DNA of 36,019 bases from Bacillota bacterium (GTDB lineage Bacteria > Bacillota > DTU030 > DUMP01): NCBI GenBank assembly GCA_012516165.1, contig JAAYWY010000033.1, positions 1 to 36,019 of the forward strand, read 5' to 3'. The position numbers and the translations under genes were made by a program. Positions 25,749 to 34,557 of the stretch are shown here, one piece after another (position 1 is the stretch's first letter; each line of letters starts with the position of its first letter). The notes beneath the pieces were generated by a model. That model was given only the letters and a program-made list of their open reading frames with translations. It did no database searches and was not told the origin of the DNA.

Positions 25749-26912
25749 TCAAACCTTGGGAGCAGGGCTTATGGTACGAAGAGTAAAAAATAGCCCTATA
25801 GTAGCCAGGGCAGCCAAAGAGCCGCCGAAGTAAAAAGGAGCAGCTGGTCCGAAAGCATTCCATAGCAAGCCCCCGATGAGCGATGCCGGGAGGAGAGCGA
25901 TGCCGATTAAGGTGGCATGAAGCCCAATAAGGCTGGCTCTTTGCTCCGGCGGGGCAATTTCGGCGATGAGAGCTTTTTCTACCCCTTCGGTAAAAGCTGA
26001 CCAGAGTCCGTAGAAACCAAATAATAGCCACAAACTATTAGGCTTAGTAACCACAGCAAAACCAAAGTAGGCCAAGGCGTAACTGAGATCGCCTAAGATG
26101 ATGAGACGACGGCGACCAATTTTATCGGACAGGCGACCGGCCGGATAGGAGAGTAGGCTGTAGGTGAGATTGTAGACTAAGTAAAGAAGAATAACAGTGG
26201 CATCGGTAAACCCTAGCGATTTAGCTCGTAGAAGCAGCAGCTGATTAGAAGAGTTGCCCACGGTAAAAACAAAATCCAGGATCAAAAAGGCCTTTAATTG
26301 TTTGTCTAGAATACCCCAGTTTAGTGCTAGGGGTTTTTCTTTTGTTGTCATCAGGGGTGGCTTAGTTTCGCGTACCAAAAACAGCGTAGCTACACCTAAA
26401 GCAGCCGGGATAAAGGCGTATAAAAATACGGCTCGATAATCACCCTGATAAAAAGTTAGGAAATAGTAGCTAAGTATCAGACCAATAGAAGCTCACAAAG
26501 TATCCATAGCTCGGTGCAACCCAAATGAGCGGCCTAAAGTAGTTTCATCTACTGATTCGGCCAGCAAGGCATCGCGGGGAGCTGTGCGTATTCCTTTGCC
26601 AAAGCGATCGGCAATTCGTCCTAAGAGTACACCTGGCCAAGAATTGGCAAAGACAAGAGCTATCTTACCCAGGCCGGAAAACGCATAACCACCAATGGTG
26701 AGGGGTTTTCTTTTGCCTAAGCGGTCCGACCAATAACCGGAGAAGACTTTGAGCAGACTGGCCAGACTTTCGGCAATACCTTCTATTAATCCTACAATTA
26801 CTGGTGTAGCGCCCAATCGGCTGGTAAGATACAAGGGAATGAGCGGATATACCATCTCACTGCTGATATCGGTAAACAAGCTGGATAAACCCAAAATGAT
26901 TACATTAAACAT
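25749..26912 (-). pseudogene. MFS transporter interrupted by one in-frame UGA
   Basis: Two ORFs on the minus strand (26912-26493 and 26378-25749) are one reading frame. Between them the frame stays open and reads like MFS sequence (SIGLILSYYFLTFYQGDYRAVFLYAFIPAALGVATLFLVRETKPP). The only break is TGA at 26493-26495, in RAMDTL*ASIGL, where family members have Gly, so GGA to TGA by one base. The full protein would be about 387 aa with about 12 segments, with the MFS loop DRLGKRKP and, in the second half, GRLSDKIGRRR. The ATG at 26912 follows GAGGCGG and is preferred to TTG 26933. It may be a nonsense mutation, a sequencing error or, less likely, recoding. Substrate unknown. Confidence 0.85.
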
Positions 26913-26949
26913 TGCTTCCGCCTCTTTACACAAACTTACTGATAACTTA

Positions 26950-26979
26950 ATTGTAGTCCCAAGTTTGTTGGTAAGTCAA
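26950..26979 (-). promoter_or_regulatory. Promoter of the MFS gene with flanking inverted repeat
   Basis: On the minus strand TTGACT (26974-26979) and TACAAT (26950-26955) are 18 bp apart. ACAAACTT (26930-26937) and AAGTTTGT (26961-26968) form an inverted repeat around the -10 box, a possible operator. Confidence 0.65.
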
Positions 26980-26982
26980 TGC

Positions 26983-27007
26983 AAAAAGGGCTGCTAATTA
27001 GCAGCCA
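26983..27007 (-). terminator. Intrinsic terminator of the DtxR-family gene
   Basis: GGCTGCTAATTAGCAGCC is a perfect 18-nt palindrome, followed on the minus strand by CTTTTTGC. It ends the transcript that carries the regulator. Confidence 0.88.
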
Positions 27008-27047
27008 CTGTGCCAAAGGGAGAAAGTTGCTGACACATTCCTTGATG

Positions 27048-27512
27048 CTAGCGGAAAGCTTGCCACTGGGAAAGGACTTGGGGATGGGAGTTAAAGAAGG
27101 CTAGGAGTCGTTCTAATCCAGTCACTGCGGCCGGGCTAATGTTATGCTCGATTTTCTCGGCGTCTTCCAGCACATCTTCTAATCCAAGGAAACGTAAGAA
27201 TTGTTCCAATATCAGGTGGCGGTGGAGCAGATAAGCACCTCGTTCCCGACCTTTGTTGGTAAGACGGATAATGCTGTATTTTTCGTAGACAAGCCAGTTT
27301 CTTTCGGCCAACCGTTGAATCATATTGGATGCTGATGGTGGTTGAACATTCAGGGCTGTGGCTAGCTCCAGAACACGAGTATATCCGCTATCCTTGGACA
27401 GGCGGTAGATCATTTCTAGATAATCTTCCATGCTAGGGGTTAGACTTTCCCAATGCCGCGTATTTTTGAGATGGTAGCCGCGAAAGGTATAAAAATCGGT
27501 TTTGTTACTCAT
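27048..27512 (-). CDS. DtxR/MntR-family metal-dependent regulator
   Basis: A 154-aa iron- or manganese-responsive repressor. The N-terminal winged helix has LTPSMEDYLEMIYRLSKDSGYTRVLELATALNVQPPSASNMIQRL, and the dimerisation/metal domain has HRHLILEQFLRFLGL and AEKIEHNISPAAVTGLERLLAFF, all characteristic of the family. No SH3-like third domain is present, as in MntR and short IdeR proteins. I chose the ATG at 27512, with GAAGGA 5-6 nt upstream, over the track's ATG at 27560. It lies 196 bp downstream of the split feoB on the same strand, so it probably senses Fe(II) and controls feo. The 196-bp gap holds no clear terminator. Confidence 0.92.
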   Translation of the reverse strand: MSNKTDFYTFRGYHLKNTRHWESLTPSMEDYLEMIYRLSKDSGYTRVLELATALNVQPPSASNMIQRLAERNWLVYEKYSIIRLTNKGRERGAYLLHRHLILEQFLRFLGLEDVLEDAEKIEHNISPAAVTGLERLLAFFNSHPQVLSQWQAFR

Positions 27513-27708
27513 AACATTCCTTCTTCCTGCTGCTGGGTATGGGGCCTTTTGCCTTATCATACGCTGCCGTTGCCGCTAGCAGAACCGGAGGGATGTTAGT
27601 TAAGCCCTGTGTAGAAGTCTGTCTGTAGGATTTTTTACTGAGCACGATTTGGTGTTACTTATTTAAAAAACAGATAATCATATAGGCTTTGTATATGGTC
27701 AAGCTCGT

Positions 27709-29100
27709 TTATAGTGATGGTAATAATATATTTAGAATGAATAGCACAGTACAAGCTATCATTAAAGGTAGTAAGAATGCTACAGCCGTCCACAATGTGC
27801 TCCCGGTTTCTTTTTTGATGGTCCATAAAGTAGTGCTACAAGGGAAATGAAGCAAAGAAAATAGCATGACCAAGAGGGCTGTTTTGGCTGTCCAGCCGTG
27901 GGCCACCAGCAGCTGTTGCAATTCGCTTAAGGTATCTGGCCATAGCAGGGCGTTTCCAGCCAAATATCCCATGACCACAATGGGAAGTACAATTTCGTTG
28001 GCTGGTAGACCAAGGAAAAAGGCTAGTAGAATATAACCGTCTAAGCCTAACCATTGGGCAAAACCATTGAGGCTATTGGCAGCTGTACTTAAAACAGTAG
28101 CCCCGGACCCCAGGTGAATATTAGCTAAGATCCAGGTTAGGGCCCCAGCTGGAACTGCCCAAACTACAGCTCGTATCAACACATGGATTGTACGGTCAAA
28201 TACCGAACGAATCAAGACTCTTATTACCTGTGGCGGCCGGTACGGGGGCAATTCTAAGATGAAAGCCGAAGGGACACCTTTTAAAAGTGTGCGGTTTAGG
28301 AGCCAAGATATAGCAAAAGTTGTGCCGATGCCGATAATAACTAGAACTAAAACAGCCAACGACGCTGACAGACCTGAGTTTGAACTATACAAGGTACCAC
28401 CGAGAAAGATAGCACTTAAGGTGATAAGGGTAGGAAAGCGGCCGTTACAAGGTACAAATGTGTTGGTCAAGATGGCCACCAGCCGTTCCCGTGGCGACTC
28501 AATAATTCGACAGGCGATAACACCGGCGGCATTACAGCCGAACCCCATACACATGGTTAATGCTTGTTTACCGTGGGCACCGGCCCATTGAAAAAGGCGA
28601 TCCAAATTAAAGGCTACCCGAGGTAAATAACCTAAGTCTTCAAGTAAGGTAAATAAAGGGAAAAAGATGGCCATGGGTGGCAACATTACTGCCACTACCC
28701 AAGCAGTGGTGCGGTAAATACCTAACACAATAAGACCGTGTAGCCAAAGAGGGGCCTTTAAACGTATAAATAGGGCCGATAGAGCGCCTTCACCAAGGTT
28801 AAAAAGTGTGGACAATAGTTCTGAAGGATAGTTAGCCCCTTCTAAAGTCAACCAGAATACGATTACTAGTAGTACCATCATCACCGGAAAGCCTAATATG
28901 GGGGAAGTAAGCACATGGTCCAACCGTTCTTGCCAGTTAATCTTAGAAGTAGGCATTTTTTTGACGGACTGTTCGGCAATGGTCTGGGCAGTGTCAAAAA
29001 TACTACAAACCACCTGATCGTGCGAGGGCGCGGGGAGATTAGCAGCGAGCTGGCGGGCTTGCTGTAAAGCGGCTGTCTGACTACTGTTTAGCTGAACCAT
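27709..29100 (-). CDS. feoB: FeoB membrane (channel) domain, separate gene
   Basis: The transport part of the ferrous-iron transporter, without the GTPase. Its first ~45 residues match the linker that normally follows the G domain. Then come WQERLDHVLTSPILGFPVMM and the Gate motifs LLEDLGYLPRVAFNLDRLF, TMCMGFGCNAAGVIACRIIESPRERL and NTFVPCNGRFPTLI. The two Gate Cys are kept. Its length, 463 aa, equals the usual C-terminal two-thirds of FeoB. The ATG overlaps the G-domain gene by 13 bp and has its own AAGGTGG, so this is a real two-gene arrangement and not a plain frameshift. The protein must pair with the 29088-29834 product. Confidence 0.9.
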   Translation of the reverse strand: MVQLNSSQTAALQQARQLAANLPAPSHDQVVCSIFDTAQTIAEQSVKKMPTSKINWQERLDHVLTSPILGFPVMMVLLVIVFWLTLEGANYPSELLSTLFNLGEGALSALFIRLKAPLWLHGLIVLGIYRTTAWVVAVMLPPMAIFFPLFTLLEDLGYLPRVAFNLDRLFQWAGAHGKQALTMCMGFGCNAAGVIACRIIESPRERLVAILTNTFVPCNGRFPTLITLSAIFLGGTLYSSNSGLSASLAVLVLVIIGIGTTFAISWLLNRTLLKGVPSAFILELPPYRPPQVIRVLIRSVFDRTIHVLIRAVVWAVPAGALTWILANIHLGSGATVLSTAANSLNGFAQWLGLDGYILLAFFLGLPANEIVLPIVVMGYLAGNALLWPDTLSELQQLLVAHGWTAKTALLVMLFSLLHFPCSTTLWTIKKETGSTLWTAVAFLLPLMIACTVLFILNILLPSL

Positions 29101-29834
29101 GGGGCCACCTTCTTTGTAGTACTAGGATGCTGCATTACAAGACTAGAGGTACTTGTTTTGTCTTCGGGTAGAAAGTGTTGTAGTATAGATTCATCTTGTT
29201 CCAGCAGCCTTAAGGCAAGCCAGCGGGGTGATAATAGCGGGGCAAGTGGTGACAATTCCTTAGTTAAGACAGCTAACGCTATTTCTATGTTCGGGTCGTA
29301 GCGGATGGGGCGAGGAGAAGTGGCTATGCGGCCGGTGGCAACATTGAAGATGGCTTTTTTTAAAGCAGCCAGGCCCTTACCGGAACGGGCTACGCAGGGT
29401 ATAGCTGGTACACCCAACTCTGTAGCCAACTTATCGGTATCTACGACTAAGCCTTGGCGCTGGGCTTCATCCATGAGATTAACGCAAACCACCGTCTTAG
29501 GGGTTATTTCCAGTACTTGCAGTACTAGATTTAGATTTCGCTCCAAGCAGGTGGCATCCACCACTACTACGGTGACATCAGGCAGTTCGAACAGAATAAA
29601 ATCCCGCGCTACTTCTTCGTCAGGAGAGTTGGCAAATAAGGAATATGTGCCGGGCAGGTCTACTACGGTAAAGGTTGTGTTCTGCCAAGCAAAGGTCCCG
29701 GCAGCCAGGGTGACTGTTTTTCCGGGCCAGTTGCCGGTGTGCTGATTAAGGCCGGTTAGGGCATTAAAAACTGTGCTCTTGCCGGTGTTGGGGTTGCCAG
29801 AAAGAGCCACAATGGGATGTTTTAAGTTATTCAC
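29088..29834 (-). CDS. feoB: FeoB GTPase domain, separate gene
   Basis: The cytosolic GTPase part of the ferrous-iron transporter. G motifs are present: G1 GNPNTGKST, G2 T in GKTVTLAAG, G3 DLPGTYSL, G4 NLMDEAQR. Its helical GDI-like part ends about residue 230, and the product stops (248 aa) before any membrane segment. In most bacteria this is fused to the channel in one ~700-aa protein. Its start overlaps feoA by 4 bp (ATGA) and its end overlaps the channel gene by 13 bp, so all three are translationally coupled. Confidence 0.93.
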   Translation of the reverse strand: MNNLKHPIVALSGNPNTGKSTVFNALTGLNQHTGNWPGKTVTLAAGTFAWQNTTFTVVDLPGTYSLFANSPDEEVARDFILFELPDVTVVVVDATCLERNLNLVLQVLEITPKTVVCVNLMDEAQRQGLVVDTDKLATELGVPAIPCVARSGKGLAALKKAIFNVATGRIATSPRPIRYDPNIEIALAVLTKELSPLAPLLSPRWLALRLLEQDESILQHFLPEDKTSTSSLVMQHPSTTKKVAPWFS

Positions 29835-30088
29835 TGTTCTGACCTCCTCACCATAATGGACTGTGCTTCGTTGGCTCTAAGGGCTAAGAGGGTACCGCGG
29901 ACGCGATAGGCACGAGGATCACCCAAGGGACTAGAGAAGGCAAACTGTATTTTTGTTCCCGGGACTAGCCCTAGGTCCAGGAGGCGGCGTTTAACAGGAC
30001 CCATTATTTCTACAGCGACAATTTCTCCCCAACTGTCATTCGGGAGCAGGGAAAGAGGTATTATTGTGTCTTGATTAGCAGCAGCCAT
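29831..30088 (-). CDS. feoA: FeoA, SH3-like ferrous-iron transport accessory protein
   Basis: An 85-aa SH3-like cytosolic protein needed for FeoB activity. It shows IPLSLLPNDSWGEIVAVEIMGPVKRRLLDLGLVPGTKIQF and ends with LLALRANEAQSIMV, the FeoA pattern. The ATG follows GAGGTGA. It is the first gene of the minus-strand feo operon and overlaps feoB. Confidence 0.96.
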   Translation of the reverse strand: MAAANQDTIIPLSLLPNDSWGEIVAVEIMGPVKRRLLDLGLVPGTKIQFAFSSPLGDPRAYRVRGTLLALRANEAQSIMVRRSEQ

Positions 30089-30115
30089 TTATGTCACCTC
30101 ACTTAGTGGTCACAA

Positions 30116-30174
30116 ACAAACTTAGTCTCGCCTACAACTGCTTTATTCTATGAAAAATAGCGGTCACTGGTCAC
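30116..30174 (-). promoter_or_regulatory. feo upstream region: weak promoter and repeated motifs
   Basis: On the minus strand GTGACC (30169-30174) and TAGAAT (30145-30150) are 18 bp apart, a weak promoter. GGTCACT occurs twice in tandem (30162-30175), and a third GGTCAC lies at 30108. ACAAACTTAGT (30116-30126) shares 10 of 11 bases with ACAAACTTACT at the MFS promoter, a possible regulator site. Confidence 0.4.
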
Positions 30175-30280
30175 TGACGTTCCTGCTTTTTAGCAGGGAA
30201 GGAGGCTGTAAAGGTGGAAGTATTATCCTCGAAAGCAGTGGTTTATTAAAATATGTATAAAAAGGGGTCTTAGGGATCAG

Positions 30281-31240
30281 ATGGATAAGTATTTTGTTAT
30301 CGATGGCCATTGCGATGTTTTGTATCAATTAGAACAAGAAGGTGGAAAAGGTTCACTGAGCGAACGGCTTCAAGGGCAGGTTGATCTTAAGCGGCTGAGA
30401 GAAGGCGGGGTAGTAGCTCAGTTTTTTGCCCTCTATGGCGGAGAACCGAACCGATTGCTGCTCGCTCAGTCTAGTGCCCTTAAACAGATCAAACTACTTT
30501 ATCGTGAGCTTAAGGTAAATCCAGATCTGGTGCTAGCTTACAGCCGCGATGATGTAATTAGAGCCCGAGATGAGGGTAAAATAGCGGTAGTTCTCAGCAT
30601 GGAAGGAGGCGAAGCACTAGGGGATGACCCAGGATTGCTGGAGGTATTTTATCAGTTGGGCGTACGAGCCATAGGGCTAACCTGGAACGATCGTAACCTA
30701 TTGGCGTCTGGTGTGGGGGATACCGATTCCGGTAGCGGCCTGACCTCTCGAGGGCGTGAAACGGTAAAGATAGCTCAAGAGCTGGGGATGCTTCTTGATG
30801 TATCTCATCTTAGCCAGCGTTCGTTTTGGGATTTAATGGACCTGGCCGAAGGACCGATCATTGCTTCCCATTCCTCGGCTTATGCCCTTTGTGCACACCC
30901 ACGCAACCTTAGCGACGAGCAAGCCCAAAAGCTGGCCCAAACAGGTGGTGTTATTGGTGTTAACTTTCATTCGCCCTTCTTGCGTGAACAAGGCCAGGCT
31001 GAGCTCACCGATGTGGTAAATCACATTGACTACCTGGCGCAATTAGTGGGGCCTGAGCATGTGGGAATAGGGTCTGATTTTGATGGTATCCCAGTTGGTC
31101 CTCAAGGACTAGAAGATCCACACTGTTTTCCGGCCCTAGCCCAGGCGCTAAAAGAACGGGGCTATAGTAATCAAGAAATCCAAAATATTATGGGGGCCAA
31201 CTTTCTGCGTATTCTTCCTAAGGGCCAAGATGTGATATAA
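30281..31240 (+). CDS. Membrane dipeptidase (renal dipeptidase family)
   Basis: A binuclear zinc dipeptidase of family M19, cleaving dipeptides including ones with a C-terminal D-residue. The 319-aa protein has all the ligands: DGHCDVL (HxD), SMEGGEAL (bridging Glu), LLDVSHLSQRSFWD and IIASHSSA, plus GIGSDFDGI. No signal peptide is seen, so it is probably cytoplasmic, unlike the mammalian enzyme. The ATG follows a weak GGGA site. Upstream, GGAAGGAGG precedes a tiny GTG ORF. A role in recycling wall-derived or imported dipeptides is likely but not proved by context. Confidence 0.93.
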   Translation: MDKYFVIDGHCDVLYQLEQEGGKGSLSERLQGQVDLKRLREGGVVAQFFALYGGEPNRLLLAQSSALKQIKLLYRELKVNPDLVLAYSRDDVIRARDEGKIAVVLSMEGGEALGDDPGLLEVFYQLGVRAIGLTWNDRNLLASGVGDTDSGSGLTSRGRETVKIAQELGMLLDVSHLSQRSFWDLMDLAEGPIIASHSSAYALCAHPRNLSDEQAQKLAQTGGVIGVNFHSPFLREQGQAELTDVVNHIDYLAQLVGPEHVGIGSDFDGIPVGPQGLEDPHCFPALAQALKERGYSNQEIQNIMGANFLRILPKGQDVI

Positions 31241-31308
31241 TAAAAAACGTTTGCTTCTTCTGTTTACGACACATGGGTAGTGAGCTTTTTATGCGGGGGG
31301 ATATAACG

Positions 31309-32358
31309 TTGATTAAAAAAAGACCCAGCGTTAAGGTAGTTCTAGCGCTGGTGTCATTTATGCTGCTTATTGGCTGTGGTTTTAGAAACCCTGCTGCGGC
31401 TTCAGGTGACACTGCTTGTCCGACAGCTGAATTGCCGCCGCTACAAAAGATTACAATAGCGGCTGTGGGAGATGTAATGGCCCATATGCCTCAAGTTAAT
31501 GGCGCTTGGGACCCAAAGCGGCAGGTATATGATTTTACCCCGTCTTTTCAGGTGATTACACCTTATCTTAGCCGGGCGGACCTTACTATTGCCAATTTGG
31601 AAACGGTGATCGACGACAGTCGTCCCTATCATGGCTATCCCCGTTTTAATAGTCCCAGCAGTTTAGCTTTAGCCTTGAAAGAAGCAGGAGTAGACGTAGT
31701 TACCACTGCTAACAACCATGCCTTGGACCAAGACGAACAAGGTTTGCTGAATAGTTTAGACAACCTGGATCGAATCGGTTTGCTGCATACTGGCACGTTT
31801 TGTACCGCTGAGGACCGAGGACCACTTTTAATTCCAGTACAAGGTTTCAATTTAGCTTGTTTGGCTTACACTACCACTACCAATGGTTTACCGGTGCCGT
31901 CAGGTAAGGATTATTTGGTAAACATGTGGGATAAAGAAAAAGCAGCTCTTGATATTAAGGCTGCCAGAGAGCAGGGGGCCGAATTTATAATCACTAGTAT
32001 ACATTTTGGTCCGGAGTATCAACGCCAGCCATCGATTGAGCAGCAACAGATTGTGCAGGAATTGATCGATGCTGGTGCCGATTTGATTCTAGGTTGTCAC
32101 CCCCATGTGGTGCAACCATGGGCCGAGCAGATGAAACCCAATAGTGATGAGCGAGTCCTCATTGCTTATTCGCTGGGCAACTTTATTTCTAACCAATACT
32201 TCCCGTATACCGACCATGGTATTATTCTTTATGTAACTTTAGCTAAAGATCCGCTCTCAGGTATTATCGATATTTCGTCCTATGAAGTAACACCGACCCG
32301 GGTCCTGCGCGAGCAGCGGCATACTGTGGTGGTAGATGAGAAGTTGGAATTTCCTTAG
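31309..32358 (+). CDS. CapA-family lipoprotein (metallophosphatase fold)
   Basis: A secreted, lipid-anchored protein with the CapA/PgsA metallophosphoesterase-like fold. The TTG at 31309, behind GGGGGG at 8 nt, gives a clean lipoprotein signal: MIKKRPSVKVVLALVSFMLLIGCG with lipobox LIGC. The upstream ATG at 31273 would spoil the signal. Motifs: AAVGDVMAH (GD), NLETVI (NxE), TTANNHALD (NNH), TSIHFGPEYQ (H) and LILGCHPHVVQP (HPH), then SLGNFI. CapA relatives take part in poly-gamma-glutamate capsule production or related wall work. No capB/capC is next to it, so the role here is open. It lies 68 bp after the dipeptidase, possibly cotranscribed. Confidence 0.9.
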   Translation: MIKKRPSVKVVLALVSFMLLIGCGFRNPAAASGDTACPTAELPPLQKITIAAVGDVMAHMPQVNGAWDPKRQVYDFTPSFQVITPYLSRADLTIANLETVIDDSRPYHGYPRFNSPSSLALALKEAGVDVVTTANNHALDQDEQGLLNSLDNLDRIGLLHTGTFCTAEDRGPLLIPVQGFNLACLAYTTTTNGLPVPSGKDYLVNMWDKEKAALDIKAAREQGAEFIITSIHFGPEYQRQPSIEQQQIVQELIDAGADLILGCHPHVVQPWAEQMKPNSDERVLIAYSLGNFISNQYFPYTDHGIILYVTLAKDPLSGIIDISSYEVTPTRVLREQRHTVVVDEKLEFP

Positions 32359-32432
32359 CCAGAGAGAATTGCCAACTATTATTACCGCGTAAGACCTACT
32401 AAAGTTGCATGTGGTCGGTCTGTCGGCGCTCC

Positions 32433-32455
32433 CTGGCGGTGCGAACGACCGCCAG
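32433..32455. other. GC-rich hairpin in the typA upstream region
   Basis: CTGGCGGT pairs exactly with ACCGCCAG around a 7-nt GCGAACG loop. The region 32400-32465 is much more GC-rich than its surroundings. No U-tract follows. The 232-nt gap between the CapA and typA genes holds nothing else I can identify. Confidence 0.6.
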
Positions 32456-32591
32456 AACGAGCTTAGCTATGTGAAGAACAATTTATTTTAATCTAATATG
32501 AAATGAAGCAGCATTAGAGTCATGGGGAAAAGGCCAGATCTAAACTGCTGATCGCAGGGTTATTGTTAGACTAATTCTCGGAGGAGATATT

Positions 32592-34418
32592 ATGGAACTT
32601 AGAAACATTGCTATTATTGCCCACGTAGATCATGGTAAGACTACCTTGGTCGATAGCATTTTACGCCAAACCGGTGTTTTCCGCAGCAATCAAGAAGTAA
32701 AGGATAGGATACTTGATTCGGGAGAACTGGAACGCGAACGGGGAATTACTATTTTAGCTAAGAATACAGCCATATTCTATAAAGACACCAAAATTAACAT
32801 AGTAGATACCCCAGGCCATGCTGATTTTGGGGGCGAGGTGGAGCGGGTACTATCCATGGTGGACGGTGCCTTGCTGGTAGTGGATGCCTTTGAAGGGCCT
32901 ATGCCCCAGACTCGTTTTGTGCTAGAAAAAGCATTGGTGCAAAACCTCAAACCGATCTTAGTGGTAAATAAAATCGACCGCCCAGGAGCACGACCGAAAG
33001 AAGTAGTGGATGAGGTTTTGGAGCTGTTTATTAACCTCGGTGCTAACGACGAACAAATAGAGTTTCCTGTGGTCTATGGTTCTGCCCGCTCTGGCGTAGT
33101 TCATCCTGATTTAGGCGAGGCGCAGCGTCTGCTTAAGGCAGGGGAGCAAAGTATCTTTCCGCTACTGGATACAGTATTAAAATGGGTACCGGCACCTAGT
33201 GGTGATCCGGCGGCACCGTTGCAACTTTTGGTGACCACTTTAGATTGGAGCGACTATGTTGGCCGTATTGCCATTGGCCGTATTGCCAACGGCACGCTCA
33301 TTTCCGGCCAGGAAGTAGCTGTGGCCTGTGGCGATGCGGAGCCTGAAATAACCAGGATTGCTGATGTATTTACCTTTCAAAGTCTTAAGCGGGTACCAAT
33401 TGAGGAAGCAAAAGCAGGCGATATTGTAGCCGTAACCGGGTTGCCAGATGTAGCCATTGGTGCCACTATTATGGATCCAGTTAATCAGCGACCCATGTCA
33501 GCGATTACGGTGGATGAGCCTACGCTCACCATGACCTTTAGAGTTAATGACAGTCCATTCGCTGGAAAAGAAGGCAATTATGTTACCTCGCGGCAACTGC
33601 GAGAGAGATTATGGAAAGAAGCCCGTAAAGATGTGGCACTTAAGGTTAAGGAGACCGATAGCCCCGATGCTTTTACTGTAGCTGGCCGGGGGGAGTTGCA
33701 TCTTTCTATTCTAATTGAGACTATGCGACGGGAAGGCTATGAACTGGCTGTGTCTAAACCACATGTGATCATGAAAGAAACTAACAGTGGGCTGCAAGAA
33801 CCGCTGGAACAGGTGGTAATTGATGTTGCCGAGGAATACGCGGGAGCAGTTATTGAGGGGCTAGGAAAACGAAAAGGTGAGCTACAGAGTATGATGCCTC
33901 GGGGTGAAGGCCGGGTGCGGCTGGAATTTATTGTTCCCATGCGCGGCCTGATTGGCTATGCTTCACAGTTTGCCACCGAGACCAAGGGGACAGGTATCTT
34001 AAGTCAGAACTATGCTGGTTATGGTCCCTACAAAGGGCCAATACCAACTCGGTCCGGCGGCAGCCTGGTAGCGTGGGAAGAAGGCGAAGCCACCTCTTAT
34101 GCCATTGGCAATATTCAAGAACGAGGGGTAATGTTTATTACCCCAGGTACCCGAGTGTATGAAGGCATGATTGTGGGTGAGAATGCGCGTTCGGATGATA
34201 TAGACGTGAATGTGGCCAAGAAAAAACACGTTACTAACATGCGGTCAGCTACAGCCGATATAGCGGTCAAGCTGGACGAACCGCGGATTCTCACACTAGA
34301 AGAAGCGCTGGCTTATATCAACGATGATGAATTGGTGGAGATTACTCCTAAGAGCATTAGGCTGCGCAAGATGATCCTTAACCGAAACGAACGCAAGGAT
34401 GCTAGGCGCCCGAGCTAG
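32592..34418 (+). CDS. typA: Ribosome-associated GTPase TypA/BipA
   Basis: A translational GTPase that binds 70S ribosomes and aids 50S assembly and stress adaptation. The 608-aa length is normal. G1 AHVDHGKTT, switch I RERGITI, G3 [14 protein letters not shown], and G4 [10 protein letters not shown] are present. After the EF-G-like domains comes the TypA-specific C-terminus with [19 protein letters not shown] and [20 protein letters not shown]. The ATG follows CGGAGGAG at 8 nt. It is a single gene convergent with metQ. Confidence 0.98.
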   Translation: MELRNIAIIAHVDHGKTTLVDSILRQTGVFRSNQEVKDRILDSGELERERGITILAKNTAIFYKDTKINIVDTPGHADFGGEVERVLSMVDGALLVVDAFEGPMPQTRFVLEKALVQNLKPILVVNKIDRPGARPKEVVDEVLELFINLGANDEQIEFPVVYGSARSGVVHPDLGEAQRLLKAGEQSIFPLLDTVLKWVPAPSGDPAAPLQLLVTTLDWSDYVGRIAIGRIANGTLISGQEVAVACGDAEPEITRIADVFTFQSLKRVPIEEAKAGDIVAVTGLPDVAIGATIMDPVNQRPMSAITVDEPTLTMTFRVNDSPFAGKEGNYVTSRQLRERLWKEARKDVALKVKETDSPDAFTVAGRGELHLSILIETMRREGYELAVSKPHVIMKETNSGLQEPLEQVVIDVAEEYAGAVIEGLGKRKGELQSMMPRGEGRVRLEFIVPMRGLIGYASQFATETKGTGILSQNYAGYGPYKGPIPTRSGGSLVAWEEGEATSYAIGNIQERGVMFITPGTRVYEGMIVGENARSDDIDVNVAKKKHVTNMRSATADIAVKLDEPRILTLEEALAYINDDELVEITPKSIRLRKMILNRNERKDARRPS

Positions 34419-34494
34419 GGCTGGGTTTTTTCTTCTATTTTGTACCGCTAAAGTGCCACTGGTCATTTTGTGCAATATTTACGGCAACTAGATA

Positions 34495-34533
34495 GGGCCG
34501 GAGTAATGTTGTGAAACATCATTACTCCGGCCC
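34495..34533. terminator. Strong hairpin between convergent typA and metQ
   Basis: GGGCCGGAGTAATG (34495-34508) pairs perfectly over 14 bp with CATTACTCCGGCCC (34520-34533). No U-tract follows on either strand, so it is a convergent-end hairpin that may act as a terminator or as a 3' stabilising stem. Confidence 0.6.
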
Positions 34534-34557
34534 TGGTGTAACCCCAATATTCGGTTG

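Noticed and set aside
26493-26495. Selenocysteine or other recoding at the MFS UGA
   Set aside because: The position is normally Gly, and I see no SECIS-like stem right after it, so mutation or error is simpler.
29305-29745. 146-aa plus-strand ORF over the feoB GTPase gene
   Set aside because: Antisense shadow of conserved G-domain motifs.
30214-30249. 11-codon GTG ORF (MEVLSSKAVVY) before the dipeptidase gene
   Set aside because: The GGAAGGAGG is well placed, but the product is too short to call; it could be a leader peptide or a remnant of a lost gene start.
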